This document shows, one piece after another, positions 54,222-62,709 of a stretch of 64,000 bases of DNA. Source of the DNA: Chelativorans salis (lineage in GTDB: Bacteria > Pseudomonadota > Alphaproteobacteria > Rhizobiales > Rhizobiaceae). Within the stretch, counting starts at the first letter, position 1. Every line of letters starts with the position of its first letter. The translations under genes and the position numbers were made by a program. The notes under the pieces are model-generated. The model was not told the origin of the DNA and ran no database searches. It saw only the letters and a program-made list of their open reading frames with translations. The stretch is taken from the NCBI RefSeq assembly GCF_025336525.1, contig NZ_JAOCZP010000001.1, positions 620,001 to 684,000 of the forward strand. Direction: 5' to 3'.

Positions 54222-55568
54222 CTATGCCTTGATCACCCGCCCGCAGACGATCCCCTTGCGCTGCATGACATTGCGTGTATCGACAATCAGCCTCGCGTGA
54301 TTGGCCACCAGACCGTAATCAACCTGGTCGTGGTCGGTGATGATTACAACGGCGTCATAAGCAGCAATCGAATCCCGGTTCAACCGAATGTAGTCCTTGC
54401 CGGCAAGCGTCGGGTGCTTTCGCGTCTTGGGTATCTTTGCCACATGCGGATCGTGATAGGCGATATCAGCCACTTTGCTCGCCAAAAGCTCGATCAGCTT
54501 CAACGCCGGGCTCTCACGCACATCGGACACGTTCTTCTTGTACGCAACGCCGAGGATCAGCACGGAGGCCTGACTAAGCGGCAGGCCGAGATTCTTGTCC
54601 AGCGCGTCGATCAGTTTCTCCATAACATAGTACGGCATCATCAGGTTGATCTCGCCGGCGAGTTCGATGAAGCGGGTGGGAACGTCGAACTCCCGCGACT
54701 TCCAGGTGAGGTAGAACGGATCGATGGGAATGCAGTGCCCGCCCAGCCCGGGCCCCGGATAGAAGGGCATATAGCCGAAGGGCTTGGTCTTGGCCGCCTC
54801 GATCACCTCCCAGACGTCGATCCCCATCGCCGCGTAGATCACCTTCAGTTCGTTTACCAGGGCGATGTTGACGGCACGGAAGATATTCTCCGTGAGTTTG
54901 ACGACCTCGGCCACCTTGATGCTGGAAACCGGAACGATTTCCTGCACGAACGCGCCATAAAACTTGGCAACCAAATTGGCTGCGGCGGGGCCGTCGCCAG
55001 CCACCACTTTGGGGATCGTCGCCGTTTCGAAGCCGGCGCTGCCCGGATCCTCGCGCTCGGGAGAGTATCCGAGGAAGAAGTCGCGGCCGGAGCGGAGCCC
55101 GCTCTGCTCCAAGATCGGCTTCATGAGCTCATCGGTCGTGCCGGGATAGGTCGTGGACTCAAGCACGATGAGCTGGTCCCGCCGCAGGTGCCGCGCAATC
55201 TCCCGCGTCGTCTGCTCAACAAATGAAAGGTCTGGCTCCCGTTGCTTCGTAAGCGGCGTGGGAATGCATATGGAGATGACATCGCATTCGGCGAGCAGCC
55301 TTCCATCGGTGGTGGCGCTGAAGCGCCCAGCGTCGATCTGCGCCTGCAGGTCCTTGTCGGCCACGGCATCTATGTAGGACCGACCTGCCAAGAGCTTGTC
55401 GATCTTGGATGGGTCGACATCGAAACCGATGACCTTGAAACCCGCCTTTGCAGCTGCAGCCGCGAGCGGCAGGCCGACATATCCAAGTCCGACCACGCCG
55501 ACTGTAGCGGCTCGCGTTTCGAGGTTGAAGAGAAGAGTGGCACCTCTGGCCGGGGCGATGATGTTCAT
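54222..55568 (-). CDS. UDP-sugar 6-dehydrogenase (UDP-N-acetylhexosamine/UDP-glucose class)
   Basis: A 448-residue cytoplasmic enzyme. The start at 55568 has AGGAG seven bases upstream. The NAD motif is VGVVGLGYVGLPLA (23-36). The catalytic cysteine is in GLGGHCIPIDPFYL (Cys 279), a form seen in WbpA/WecC/TviB-type UDP-HexNAc dehydrogenases rather than in classic UDP-glucose dehydrogenases (GGSCFPKD). The C-terminal domain has GVAYKKNVSDVRESPAL. It would make a UDP-uronic acid for polysaccharide synthesis. If it accepts UDP-glucose, its product would feed the UDP-xylose-synthase-like enzyme across the divergent promoter. Confidence 0.87.
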   Translation of the reverse strand: MNIIAPARGATLLFNLETRAATVGVVGLGYVGLPLAAAAAKAGFKVIGFDVDPSKIDKLLAGRSYIDAVADKDLQAQIDAGRFSATTDGRLLAECDVISICIPTPLTKQREPDLSFVEQTTREIARHLRRDQLIVLESTTYPGTTDELMKPILEQSGLRSGRDFFLGYSPEREDPGSAGFETATIPKVVAGDGPAAANLVAKFYGAFVQEIVPVSSIKVAEVVKLTENIFRAVNIALVNELKVIYAAMGIDVWEVIEAAKTKPFGYMPFYPGPGLGGHCIPIDPFYLTWKSREFDVPTRFIELAGEINLMMPYYVMEKLIDALDKNLGLPLSQASVLILGVAYKKNVSDVRESPALKLIELLASKVADIAYHDPHVAKIPKTRKHPTLAGKDYIRLNRDSIAAYDAVVIITDHDQVDYGLVANHARLIVDTRNVMQRKGIVCGRVIKA

Positions 55569-56001
55569 GCGGTACTCCTGACACAGACCTGAAGGCACAC
55601 CTTCAGGTGCAAAAAACCATCTGGGCCGCGAGAAAACTTCTGGATTGTCTATTTTCAGGACGGAAGTTTTTCCGTGGGCGCACCAAGAGCTCCGCAAATA
55701 TTGTGCCAAGGAATATTTGAGGGGCCATCGCTACTGGCAAGTGCATGAAATGGAAGGGAATCAAGGCCGGCGCGGAGTGCCAAGAGTCAATCTGTCAAGA
55801 TGGAGCGCCTGTATTATTATGATATACACTCGTGCCAAAATGATACATAGTCAAATTTCTTCATAAATCACAGTATCTTGTCTTGATTTTCCAATTAACT
55901 ATTCAGTAATATTGCGATTGCTTTTCCTGTGGATATCGAGTTTTTGATACGGGGAAGCGTCGCCGTGGATATTTCACGGCCAGTTGTTCGGGGAGCGATC
56001 G
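55569..56001. other. AT-rich divergent promoter region of the exopolysaccharide locus
   Basis: A 433-bp gap with no credible gene. The part 55800-55950 is far richer in A/T than the window as a whole, with runs such as TATTATTATGATATA and TTCAGTAATATTG. Such regions are typical targets of MucR/Ros-type silencers of rhizobial exopolysaccharide genes; no specific operator can be named. A 73-codon frame from 55645 begins with TTG and lacks a good ribosome-binding site, so it is not called. Confidence 0.5.
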
Positions 56002-57087
56002 ATGCGTAAGCCAACCCAAAACGACAGATGCCTTGTAGCAGGCGGTGCCGGATTTATCGGAAGTAATCTTTGTCGTCATCTTCTGAAGGACGGAATTTCT
56101 GTCGATGTAGTCGATGACCTTTCGACCGGCCGGATGGAGAATATTGCCGAGCTTCGTCAAAATCCTTCTTTCCGTTTCATCAAGGGCGATGTTGCCGATG
56201 AGAATATCTGTCAGCGTCTTCCACATCGACGTTACTCACAGGTCTATCATCTGGCCTGCCCCACGGGCGTACCGAACATCGAACTGCTTGGCGAGAAGAT
56301 GCTCCTGGCCTCCTCGGCCGGCACACTGAACCTTCTGAAAGTTGCGCAACGTTCGCGCGCGAAGTTCCTCTTTGCCAGCACTGCCGAAGCCTATGGCGAT
56401 CCGCAGGTATTTCCCCAGCCGGAAACCTATGCCGGCAATGTCGACCCCATCGGTCCGCGAAGCCCCTATGAAGAGGGCAAGCGCTTTGGTGAGGCACTGA
56501 CACGGTATTTCGGGCAAAAGCACGGAATCGACACTTACATCGTGCGCATCTTCAACACCTACGGCCCAGGCATGTCGCCGACCGACCAGCGCGTCATCCC
56601 TCAGATGCTTGCGCGGCTGATCCAGAAAAAGCCCGTCGTCATCTATGGCGACGGCTCGCAGACGCGGACCTTCCTGTACGTCGACGATCTTCTGGCGGGT
56701 TTCCGCCTCGTGATCGAGCGCGGGGAGCCCGGCGCCGCCTACAACATCGGCGGATCGGATCCGGTGACGATTCGCGATCTCCTCGAAACGGTCAAAAAGG
56801 CGTCCGGCCTTACCGGGCGCGGCGTCCATAAACAGCACTTCATCGAGGACCATCGCGGTCGCTGGCCGGATACGGCAAAGGTCCGGGCGCTGGGCTGGCG
56901 GCCGAAGGTCTCCCTGGAACAGGGAATCCGGCGCATCCACCAGGACTTTTGCGAAGAGGTGGGACTGCACACGTCCACATCGCGCAGCAAGACGGAGGCA
57001 CCTTTCATGTCCACGTCGGAGCTGCCGCGCGCCACCTTCTCCGCGCAAGAGCGCCGGAGCCTCTATGACCAATTTCACCGCGTCTGA
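56002..57087 (+). CDS. NAD-dependent sugar-nucleotide epimerase/decarboxylase, UDP-xylose-synthase-like
   Basis: A 361-residue cytoplasmic SDR of the extended type. GGGGAG before the ATG at 56002 decides this start over 55984. The NAD motif is AGGAGFIGSNL (13-23), and the catalytic Tyr-x3-Lys is SPYEEGKRFGE (Tyr 156, Lys 160). VYHLACPTG and YGDPQVFPQPETYAGNVDPIGPRSPY follow the pattern of UDP-glucuronate decarboxylase (UXS), where the family usually reads HLACPASP. It would turn UDP-glucuronate into UDP-xylose; an epimerase role cannot be excluded. A C-terminal tail of about 40 residues is unusual and overlaps the glycosyltransferase gene by 23 bases. Confidence 0.83.
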   Translation: MRKPTQNDRCLVAGGAGFIGSNLCRHLLKDGISVDVVDDLSTGRMENIAELRQNPSFRFIKGDVADENICQRLPHRRYSQVYHLACPTGVPNIELLGEKMLLASSAGTLNLLKVAQRSRAKFLFASTAEAYGDPQVFPQPETYAGNVDPIGPRSPYEEGKRFGEALTRYFGQKHGIDTYIVRIFNTYGPGMSPTDQRVIPQMLARLIQKKPVVIYGDGSQTRTFLYVDDLLAGFRLVIERGEPGAAYNIGGSDPVTIRDLLETVKKASGLTGRGVHKQHFIEDHRGRWPDTAKVRALGWRPKVSLEQGIRRIHQDFCEEVGLHTSTSRSKTEAPFMSTSELPRATFSAQERRSLYDQFHRV

Positions 57088-58369
57088 TCTGGCATTGATG
57101 ATGCTCAGCGCATCGCTGGGCATCAACATCGCGTTCTGGAGCGTCATGGGGGCCTTGCGCTTTGCCGGCACGCTCGTGCCCGGGCGGCCGAAACGCGGGG
57201 TGCCAGCCCTGAGTGTGGCCGATGTGGCGGTGGTCATTCCGGCACATAATGAGGAGATCGGCCTGCCGAAGTGTCTTCGCGCACTTACCGCCATCGTCCC
57301 GCCAAAGCAGATTTTCGTGGCCAGCGACGGCTCGCGCGACGCCACAGTCGCCATTGCCAGGGCGGCGGGCTGTCGCGCACTTGACATCCAACCGAACGGC
57401 GGCAAGGCGAAGGCTCTGGCGCGCGCCATCCGGCATTACCGGCTTTGCGACCGCTTCAAGGCTGTGCTGATTCAGGATGCGGACTCGGAGATGGATCCGC
57501 ACTACCTCGAACACGCGTTGCCACTTTTCGACGATCCCGAAGTGGTCGCGGTAGCCGGTCACGTATTGTCCCGCTGGCGACCGCATGTGTGGCCGCGTGC
57601 CGACATGGTCTATGCCGCCTATCGCACGCGGCTTTACCGGCTCCTGCAGATGACTTTTCAATACGGCCAGTCCTGGAGGTGGGCCAATGTAAGCTACATC
57701 GCACCGGGCTTTGCCAGCATGTATCGCACCCGGGCACTGCGCGAGATCGATATCACGGCACCCGGCCTGGTGATCGAGGACTTCAACATGACCTTCGAGG
57801 TGCAGCGCAAGCGTCTCGGTCGTATCGCCTACACGCCGATGGCCCGTTGTTCGTCCGAGGACCCTTTCACCCTCAAGGACTACCGCAAGCAGGTGCAACG
57901 CTGGTATCTCGGCTTTTGGCAGACGGTGCGGCGCCACGGCATCTGGCCGAGCAGGTTCTGGATTGCGCTCGGCATGCTGCTTTTCGAACTCATCCTCATT
58001 TCGCTCTTCGTGCTCGCCCTGCCCTTCCTCGCCCTCGGTGCGTTGCTCGCCGGAGGGCTGCAGGTTCCGGCCCTGTCCTTGTTCGACCCCGGCCTTCACT
58101 CCGTCTCAGTGCTCGATCTGATCGTCCTGTTCCTGGCGGTCGACTATGCGATCACCGTGATCGCCGCCGTCATCGACCGCCGGCCGGCCCTGCTCCTTTA
58201 CGGCGTTCTGTTCCCCCTCATCAGGCTTCTGGATGCCGCGCTTTTCCTGCGCGCGCTGGGCCAGTCCTTCACTGCGCAGTCGGACGGCCGCTGGGCCAGT
58301 CCCGAAAGGTTCGCCACACCGGCCTTGGCTCTTAGCAAACGGAACTTTCACGCGGAGGTAACAACATGA
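57065..58369 (+). CDS. Processive family 2 glycosyltransferase, membrane-bound
   Basis: A 434-residue inner-membrane enzyme. One helix lies at about 10-35; the catalytic domain has VVIPAHNEE (56-64), SDGS (87-90), the DxD in QDADSEMDP (137-145), ED at 238-239 and QVQRW (276-280), the Q-x-x-R-W signature of processive enzymes such as cellulose, hyaluronan or PNAG synthases. Three to four C-terminal helices (about 300-400) would form the channel. It overlaps genes on both sides (23 bases upstream, ATGA downstream), so it is co-translated with the UXS-like enzyme and the exported DUF3131 protein. The polymer is unknown; UDP-xylose, UDP-GlcNAc or UDP-uronates are candidate donors. Confidence 0.88.
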   Translation: MTNFTASDLALMMLSASLGINIAFWSVMGALRFAGTLVPGRPKRGVPALSVADVAVVIPAHNEEIGLPKCLRALTAIVPPKQIFVASDGSRDATVAIARAAGCRALDIQPNGGKAKALARAIRHYRLCDRFKAVLIQDADSEMDPHYLEHALPLFDDPEVVAVAGHVLSRWRPHVWPRADMVYAAYRTRLYRLLQMTFQYGQSWRWANVSYIAPGFASMYRTRALREIDITAPGLVIEDFNMTFEVQRKRLGRIAYTPMARCSSEDPFTLKDYRKQVQRWYLGFWQTVRRHGIWPSRFWIALGMLLFELILISLFVLALPFLALGALLAGGLQVPALSLFDPGLHSVSVLDLIVLFLAVDYAITVIAAVIDRRPALLLYGVLFPLIRLLDAALFLRALGQSFTAQSDGRWASPERFATPALALSKRNFHAEVTT

Positions 58370-61194
58370 GTATAACCCGTCGTGGATTTCTCCTCGCAGG
58401 AGCGGCAGCTCCCATTATGCTGGCGGCAGGCCGCAACACATCGTTCGCTGCATCATCCGCCACACTACCTAACCCGCTCATCCTCTCGGTGAGCGGCGTC
58501 GACGGAGCGTCCGATCCCGCCAGGCTGGCGCGGCTCATCGATCCGATCATCGCGAGCGGCATTCCGCTTCTGCTCACCGTTTCTCCCTTCGATACGGAAG
58601 GTCATCCGCTCGACTACAATTCGGCGATGGCAGCGTGGCTGCGCCGGCGCATCGACGACAGTTTCGATGCGTTGGAGATCGGCCTCCACGTCGAAACCAT
58701 CGAGGCCGACGCCCCCTACTTCCAGCTTCGCCTTGCCAGCCAGGCGCAGGCGGTGTTCGCCAAGGCACTCAACGACTACACGCGCTATCGCACCAAAGCC
58801 CTTGTCGAAGCACGGACGCTCACCACCACGTCTCCCGCGCGCGCCTGGCAGGACTGCGCCGCCATGCGCGCGGCCGGCATCCATTCCGTCATCCACCTGC
58901 CCAGTGGTCGACCCGATAAGGCGGGACTCCAGCCGGTTGATGGCGGTTACTGGATGGCGGAGACCGGGCTCATGAACATCTTCGCCGCGCCCCAGAGCTC
59001 GATCCGCCCGTCGGGCCGCAGCCAAGCCCCGCTCGGCATGCCCGACCTCGTGAACGGCGTAAAGTCGCTCTCAAAGGGTAACGAGCCCATCGTCATCGAC
59101 ATTCCGCTTCAAAGCTTAGCGGGGATGAGCGCGGCCGACCTTGAAGACTATGGTAAAGCGCTGGCGCAGATTGCGCACAGGCTGAACGCCACAGGTGTGG
59201 TCCGCCAAATCCTGCCCCGCACGCTTTATCGGCAAAGCCACCACACACACCGCTTCGTGATCATACGCATCGACGACCTGCGTCTCACACAGGCCGGGGA
59301 CATGGAGCACATGGCCTTTACCCGCAGTCTTCTCGAGGCCGGCTATCCTGTCACGGAGGCAATCATACCGTCGCCGCCGCACGGGCCGGTCTCGAAGGAC
59401 GAAGCCTCGCGGGCCTACATCGAAGCGATGTTCGCCAAGAAGGGCTATGATGTCGCCACCCATGGCTGGCAGCACACATTTCAGGAGATGCTCGGAAAAT
59501 CGCCGGAGGCAAACCTGAAGCTCGTGCGGGATGGCGCTTCGGAACTCTTCAAGACCACCGGCCGGGTTCCGACATGCTATGTCCCGCCAAACAATGCCTT
59601 TGACGAAAACACGCTCGATGCTCTGGCACGCACCGGCGCCTCGACCATGGCGGCCGACAAGAGCGAGGACCTAGCCTGGTTCCGGGGCATGGACAGGAGA
59701 GGGCTGCTGCATGTCTCCGAAACGGTTATGTTCGAGCAGGAATGGAGCGGAGACATTCCCTATCGCGAGACCGACGAGGTCCTGGATCGCCTTGGCGAGG
59801 ACAATGATGCCGTCTTCAGCATCCACCCGTTGACGGCAAACACGCCAGAAAAGAAGCGACAGATCATGGAGGTGCTCGAGACCCTGACGAAGCAAAGCGG
59901 CACCAGGCTCGCGAACTTCTCGGAGTATTACGAAGCCGTGGTACCGCTCATGCCGACGGTCGAGCGCATTCGCCAGGCCCGCGCCGACGTGATGATCCGC
60001 GACTGGCGCCCCGACGCCATCTCTGCTGCGACGGACGCCGCGCTGAAAGAGGACGCGGCTTTCGCCTGGCGCTATTTCGAATGGGGTGCCAAGAACTTCG
60101 GCGGCATGGTTCCAGCTACCGCCTGGCCGGAGGGCCGCACCCGACAAGGCTATCCCTACGCCACCATGTGGGACGTAGGAAGCTATATCATGGCCGCCAT
60201 ATCGGCGCACCGCATTGACCTGGTCGATGACACGACCTTCGAGACAACCGCCAGCCGAATCCTGTCCTTCCTCGCCGAGGAATCTTACCTCTACAAGGGC
60301 AGCAAACTGCCGCCCACCGAAAGGTCTTTAGAAAACGGCGGCAAGGAACGGAAAGGCTTCGATTCAGCCGACACCGGACGCCTGCTCATCGCATTGAAGA
60401 TCCTCGACCGCTACACCAACGGGGAACTGCCGGTCGCGCGGCTTGTGGCGGGCTGGGATTTCGACAACGTCCTGCGCGGTGGCAAGATGCACATCGTCAA
60501 GAATGGCCGGCTCGTCCCCGTCCATGACAATAGCTACGCCAATTATGTCAGCCGCGGCTACAGGCTCTGGAACCACCCGCTGAACCCGGTCTTCGATGTC
60601 GAACGTCCCGACACCGATATGGACGATGCCGTCCGCGCCTTTTCCGAGATCGCGCGGCGCGGCCGGCTCGCCACCGAACCGCACCTGACTGAAGAGATCG
60701 AGCTAGGCGGCTCGCCGCATGGGCGGCTCATGTCCGATATCCTCTATTCGGCGCAGATGAAACGCTATTCGGAGACAGGAGTTCTCACCTGCGTTTCCGA
60801 GGGCCCCGTCAGAGGGCGGCCCTTCTTCGTCTATCAGGGCTACCAGATCAACGAGGACGGCGGAGGGACTTTCGTTGTCGACGCGCCGAAGGATTCCGAT
60901 ATCGCCTATACCGCGCGCAAAGAAGAAGCGTTGCGGGCGGTCAGCACCAAGGGATCCTATCTCTGGCACGCAGCCCGCCCCGGCGCTTATTCGAGCAAGC
61001 TCATGGAGTTCGTCCGCAAAGAAGCCCGAATTCCCGGGATAGGCTTTGCGACGGCCATCAGCGAAGCCACGGGAAAGCGCTTCGAGGTCTGCGACGTCAA
61101 CACCAACGGCATCATCCTCGAAGCAGCGGCCCACGTTCTCGGCGGCCGCAAGCCCTTCCTGCAGGAGCCGTCAGGAACCGCGAGAGGTTTCTGA
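58366..61194 (+). CDS. Tat-exported polysaccharide deacetylase-like / DUF3131 protein
   Basis: A 942-residue exported protein. The N terminus MSITRRGFLLAGAAAPIML is a Tat signal. Residues about 35-285 look like a degenerate NodB-fold domain lacking the metal motif. Residues about 295-540 are a second deacetylase-like (DUF2334-type) domain with RIDDL (301-305) and HGWQH (366-370), fitting the Asp-Asp and His-x3-His metal sites. Residues about 555-930 are a DUF3131 domain (TMWDVGSYIMA, FDSADTGRLLIAL, VCDVNTNGIILEA), which resembles alpha/alpha-toroid glycosidases. The design parallels PgaB and PelA, periplasmic deacetylase-hydrolase proteins of synthase-dependent exopolysaccharide systems. Function is inferred. 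Confidence 0.78.
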   Translation: MSITRRGFLLAGAAAPIMLAAGRNTSFAASSATLPNPLILSVSGVDGASDPARLARLIDPIIASGIPLLLTVSPFDTEGHPLDYNSAMAAWLRRRIDDSFDALEIGLHVETIEADAPYFQLRLASQAQAVFAKALNDYTRYRTKALVEARTLTTTSPARAWQDCAAMRAAGIHSVIHLPSGRPDKAGLQPVDGGYWMAETGLMNIFAAPQSSIRPSGRSQAPLGMPDLVNGVKSLSKGNEPIVIDIPLQSLAGMSAADLEDYGKALAQIAHRLNATGVVRQILPRTLYRQSHHTHRFVIIRIDDLRLTQAGDMEHMAFTRSLLEAGYPVTEAIIPSPPHGPVSKDEASRAYIEAMFAKKGYDVATHGWQHTFQEMLGKSPEANLKLVRDGASELFKTTGRVPTCYVPPNNAFDENTLDALARTGASTMAADKSEDLAWFRGMDRRGLLHVSETVMFEQEWSGDIPYRETDEVLDRLGEDNDAVFSIHPLTANTPEKKRQIMEVLETLTKQSGTRLANFSEYYEAVVPLMPTVERIRQARADVMIRDWRPDAISAATDAALKEDAAFAWRYFEWGAKNFGGMVPATAWPEGRTRQGYPYATMWDVGSYIMAAISAHRIDLVDDTTFETTASRILSFLAEESYLYKGSKLPPTERSLENGGKERKGFDSADTGRLLIALKILDRYTNGELPVARLVAGWDFDNVLRGGKMHIVKNGRLVPVHDNSYANYVSRGYRLWNHPLNPVFDVERPDTDMDDAVRAFSEIARRGRLATEPHLTEEIELGGSPHGRLMSDILYSAQMKRYSETGVLTCVSEGPVRGRPFFVYQGYQINEDGGGTFVVDAPKDSDIAYTARKEEALRAVSTKGSYLWHAARPGAYSSKLMEFVRKEARIPGIGFATAISEATGKRFEVCDVNTNGIILEAAAHVLGGRKPFLQEPSGTARGF

Positions 61195-61424
61195 CGGTGG
61201 CTCGAACAGGCGCTTAAGGTAGGTGTGGGCCAGCAAGAATCTGCGGTGGCGTTGAGGCGAAAACCAGGAAGCTGGGACGTATCGCCGATCACAGCGTGGG
61301 AGCTGTTGATCGCCGCGCGAAAGAGATCCACCCAACCTGGGCGACAGCTCGCCTGCGCGCTCGTTCTCCGCCGCGGTTGCGGCCACGGCGGCAAAGATTA
61401 TCCCGATCAAACAAGGGATCGCCA

Positions 61425-61655
61425 TACCGGCGCGGCGATGCGTGGGCGAAGTCAATCTCGAATATGAGGATGTACGCCGCTTCTTCGAGATGAGAGCGGC
61501 GACGAACTGCTGGTGCGCGAGGATGCGGGGGCGCTGGTCCATAACTTGCGGGCCATGCCGTCGCTGCCAGCCGACGCAGCATGGGCCAACTTCATCCACA
61601 ATCACGACGAGTGGTCGCTCGACAAGCTCGGAGAGGCAGGCCGACCTGCGCCGCG
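61425..61655 (+). pseudogene. GH13 (alpha-amylase/trehalose synthase-like) remnant
   Basis: The plus strand reads RRGDA, then GEVNLEYEDVRRFFE in frame 2, then in frame 1 GDELLVREDAGALVHNLRAM and PADAAWANFIHNHDEWSLDK. GH13 amylases and trehalose synthases have the same order (GEVN...RRFF, GDEL..., WANF-RNHDE-x-LDKL), with the catalytic Asp region NHDE. At least two frameshifts and one internal deletion of about 20 codons separate the blocks. The gene was once complete elsewhere and is now dead. Confidence 0.7.
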
Positions 61656-61673
61656 CCGGGCGCATCCGGTATC

Positions 61674-61775
61674 TCATTGCGACGAGCGGCGGGCATCCAT
61701 GAGGCCGGCCTTCTCGTAGTGGCGCAGCATGCGCCCCGTGATCCCAAGCCTTTCGGCCGCTTCCTTGATCTGCAT
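61674..61775 (-). pseudogene. Truncated MerR-family regulator
   Basis: Only the first 33 codons remain: MQIKEAAERLGITGRMLRHY followed by EKAGLMDARRSSQ and a stop. This is the start of a MerR helix-turn-helix, including the RHYEKAGL recognition/wing region. The rest of the DNA-binding domain and the sensor are missing, and the break lies close to the GH13 remnant, so a rearrangement probably joined the two. A MerR-like dyad lies 33 bp upstream. Confidence 0.7.
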
Positions 61776-61807
61776 TTCGACCCTTTTTCCACGCTGCCCC
61801 CAACACC

Positions 61808-61823
61808 CTGACATTAGTGTCAG
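61808..61823. promoter_or_regulatory. MerR-like operator copy 1, upstream of truncated merR
   Basis: CTGACA-TTAG-TGTCAG, perfect 6-bp arms with a four-base centre. It differs from copy 2 (62694-62709) only in the outermost bases. Confidence 0.5.
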
Positions 61824-61867
61824 GCTCGAGCCCGGCGTGCAAGAAAGTGACCCCGAATGGGCGGTGT

Positions 61868-62631
61868 CTAGGCCCGCAACGACCACCCGCCATCCACTGT
61901 GAGAACCTGGCCAGTGAGCCATTCATTGGCGGAACTGCCGAGCCGCAATATCCAGGTACGAGATCAGCCGTTGCCCCGCGTCGTCCCAAGGGGACTTGTA
62001 CCGTCTCGGTCTCCTCGACGGATTGCGCGACCTCACGGGACAGCCCCATCATGCCGGTCAAAGCGCCGCTCTTGACAGGACCCGGAGCTATTGCATTCAC
62101 CCGGATTCCGTCGCCTGCAAGCTCTACTGCCCAGGAGCGTGTCAAATGTTCAAGCGCCGCCTTGGTGGCAGCATAATGCGCCAACCCCGGTGCGGCATTT
62201 TGAGAAACGGCTGTTCCGATATTGACGATCGCGCCTTTCGTTTCCCGCAGAGCCGCCCGTGCCTCCTTTACGAGAAGCGACGGCGCGACGATGTTCACTG
62301 CACAGATTTCGGAGATTGCATGAGCATCATAGGAGTCGATGGCCAGCGGTTTGCCTGCTCCGGCATTGTTGACAATCAAATCCAGTCGCTTCCATCGATC
62401 CAACGCCGCCTCGACAACGCGCCTGGTGCTGACTGGGTCGGCGCTGTCGGCTTGAACGGCCTCGATCGCCGAACTCTCGGCAGCAACGCTTGAGAGCTTC
62501 GTCCTATCGCGGCCCGTGATGACCACATTCGCTCCGCGCTCTGCCAGCGTCCGCGCGGTTGCTTCCCCAATGCCGGAACTGCCACCGGTGATAATGGCAA
62601 CCCTGCCCTGCCAGATTTTCTCTTCAAACAT
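61868..62631 (-). pseudogene. Short-chain dehydrogenase/reductase with a 3' frameshift
   Basis: The first 225 or so codons are a sound SDR: IITGGSSGIGEATA (residues 13-26), NNAG near 87, and the catalytic YAATKAALEH near 152. After ATADLVP the frame slips. One base inserted at about 61954-61956 would restore WILRLGSSANEW and GQVLTVDGGWSLRA with a stop at 61868, the normal SDR end. Without it the frame reads on to 61171, a nonsense tail of about 250 residues. It is either a recent pseudogene or a sequencing error. A MerR-like dyad lies 63 bp upstream. Confidence 0.75.
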
Positions 62632-62693
62632 CTCGGTCTGCTTCCCTGATCTTGAATGTGCGGTGCATGCACGTCGATGTCGGCACTAGCGGA

Positions 62694-62709
62694 TTGACAT
62701 TAGTGTCAA
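62694..62709. promoter_or_regulatory. MerR-like operator copy 2, upstream of the SDR gene
   Basis: TTGACA-TTAG-TGTCAA, perfect 6-bp arms and the same centre as copy 1. On the minus strand it directly follows CTTGACC, which could serve as a -35 with the dyad in the spacer, as in MerR-type promoters. The -10 is unclear (GCTAGT at about 62685-62690). Confidence 0.5.

Larger units (their letters stand above)
61195..61867. other. Decayed region with gene fragments
   Basis: This stretch has no intact gene. 61195-61424 shows nothing recognisable. 61425-61655 has remnants of a GH13 gene on the plus strand and 61674-61775 a truncated merR on the minus strand; both are listed separately. Long minus-strand frames here are read-through of a frameshifted SDR. 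Confidence 0.6.

Noticed and set aside
55645-55866. A 73-codon ORF in the exopolysaccharide promoter region
   Set aside because: It starts with TTG, has no ribosome-binding site and lies in a regulatory gap of mixed composition.
55860-55950. Possible replication origin in the AT-rich block (TGTGGATA near 55930)
   Set aside because: Only one partial DnaA-box-like sequence is present and no replication genes are nearby.
61171-62631. A 486-codon minus-strand ORF as one SDR protein
   Set aside because: SDR sequence stops near codon 225. The proper C terminus lies in another frame ending at 61868, so the remainder is read-through of a frameshift.
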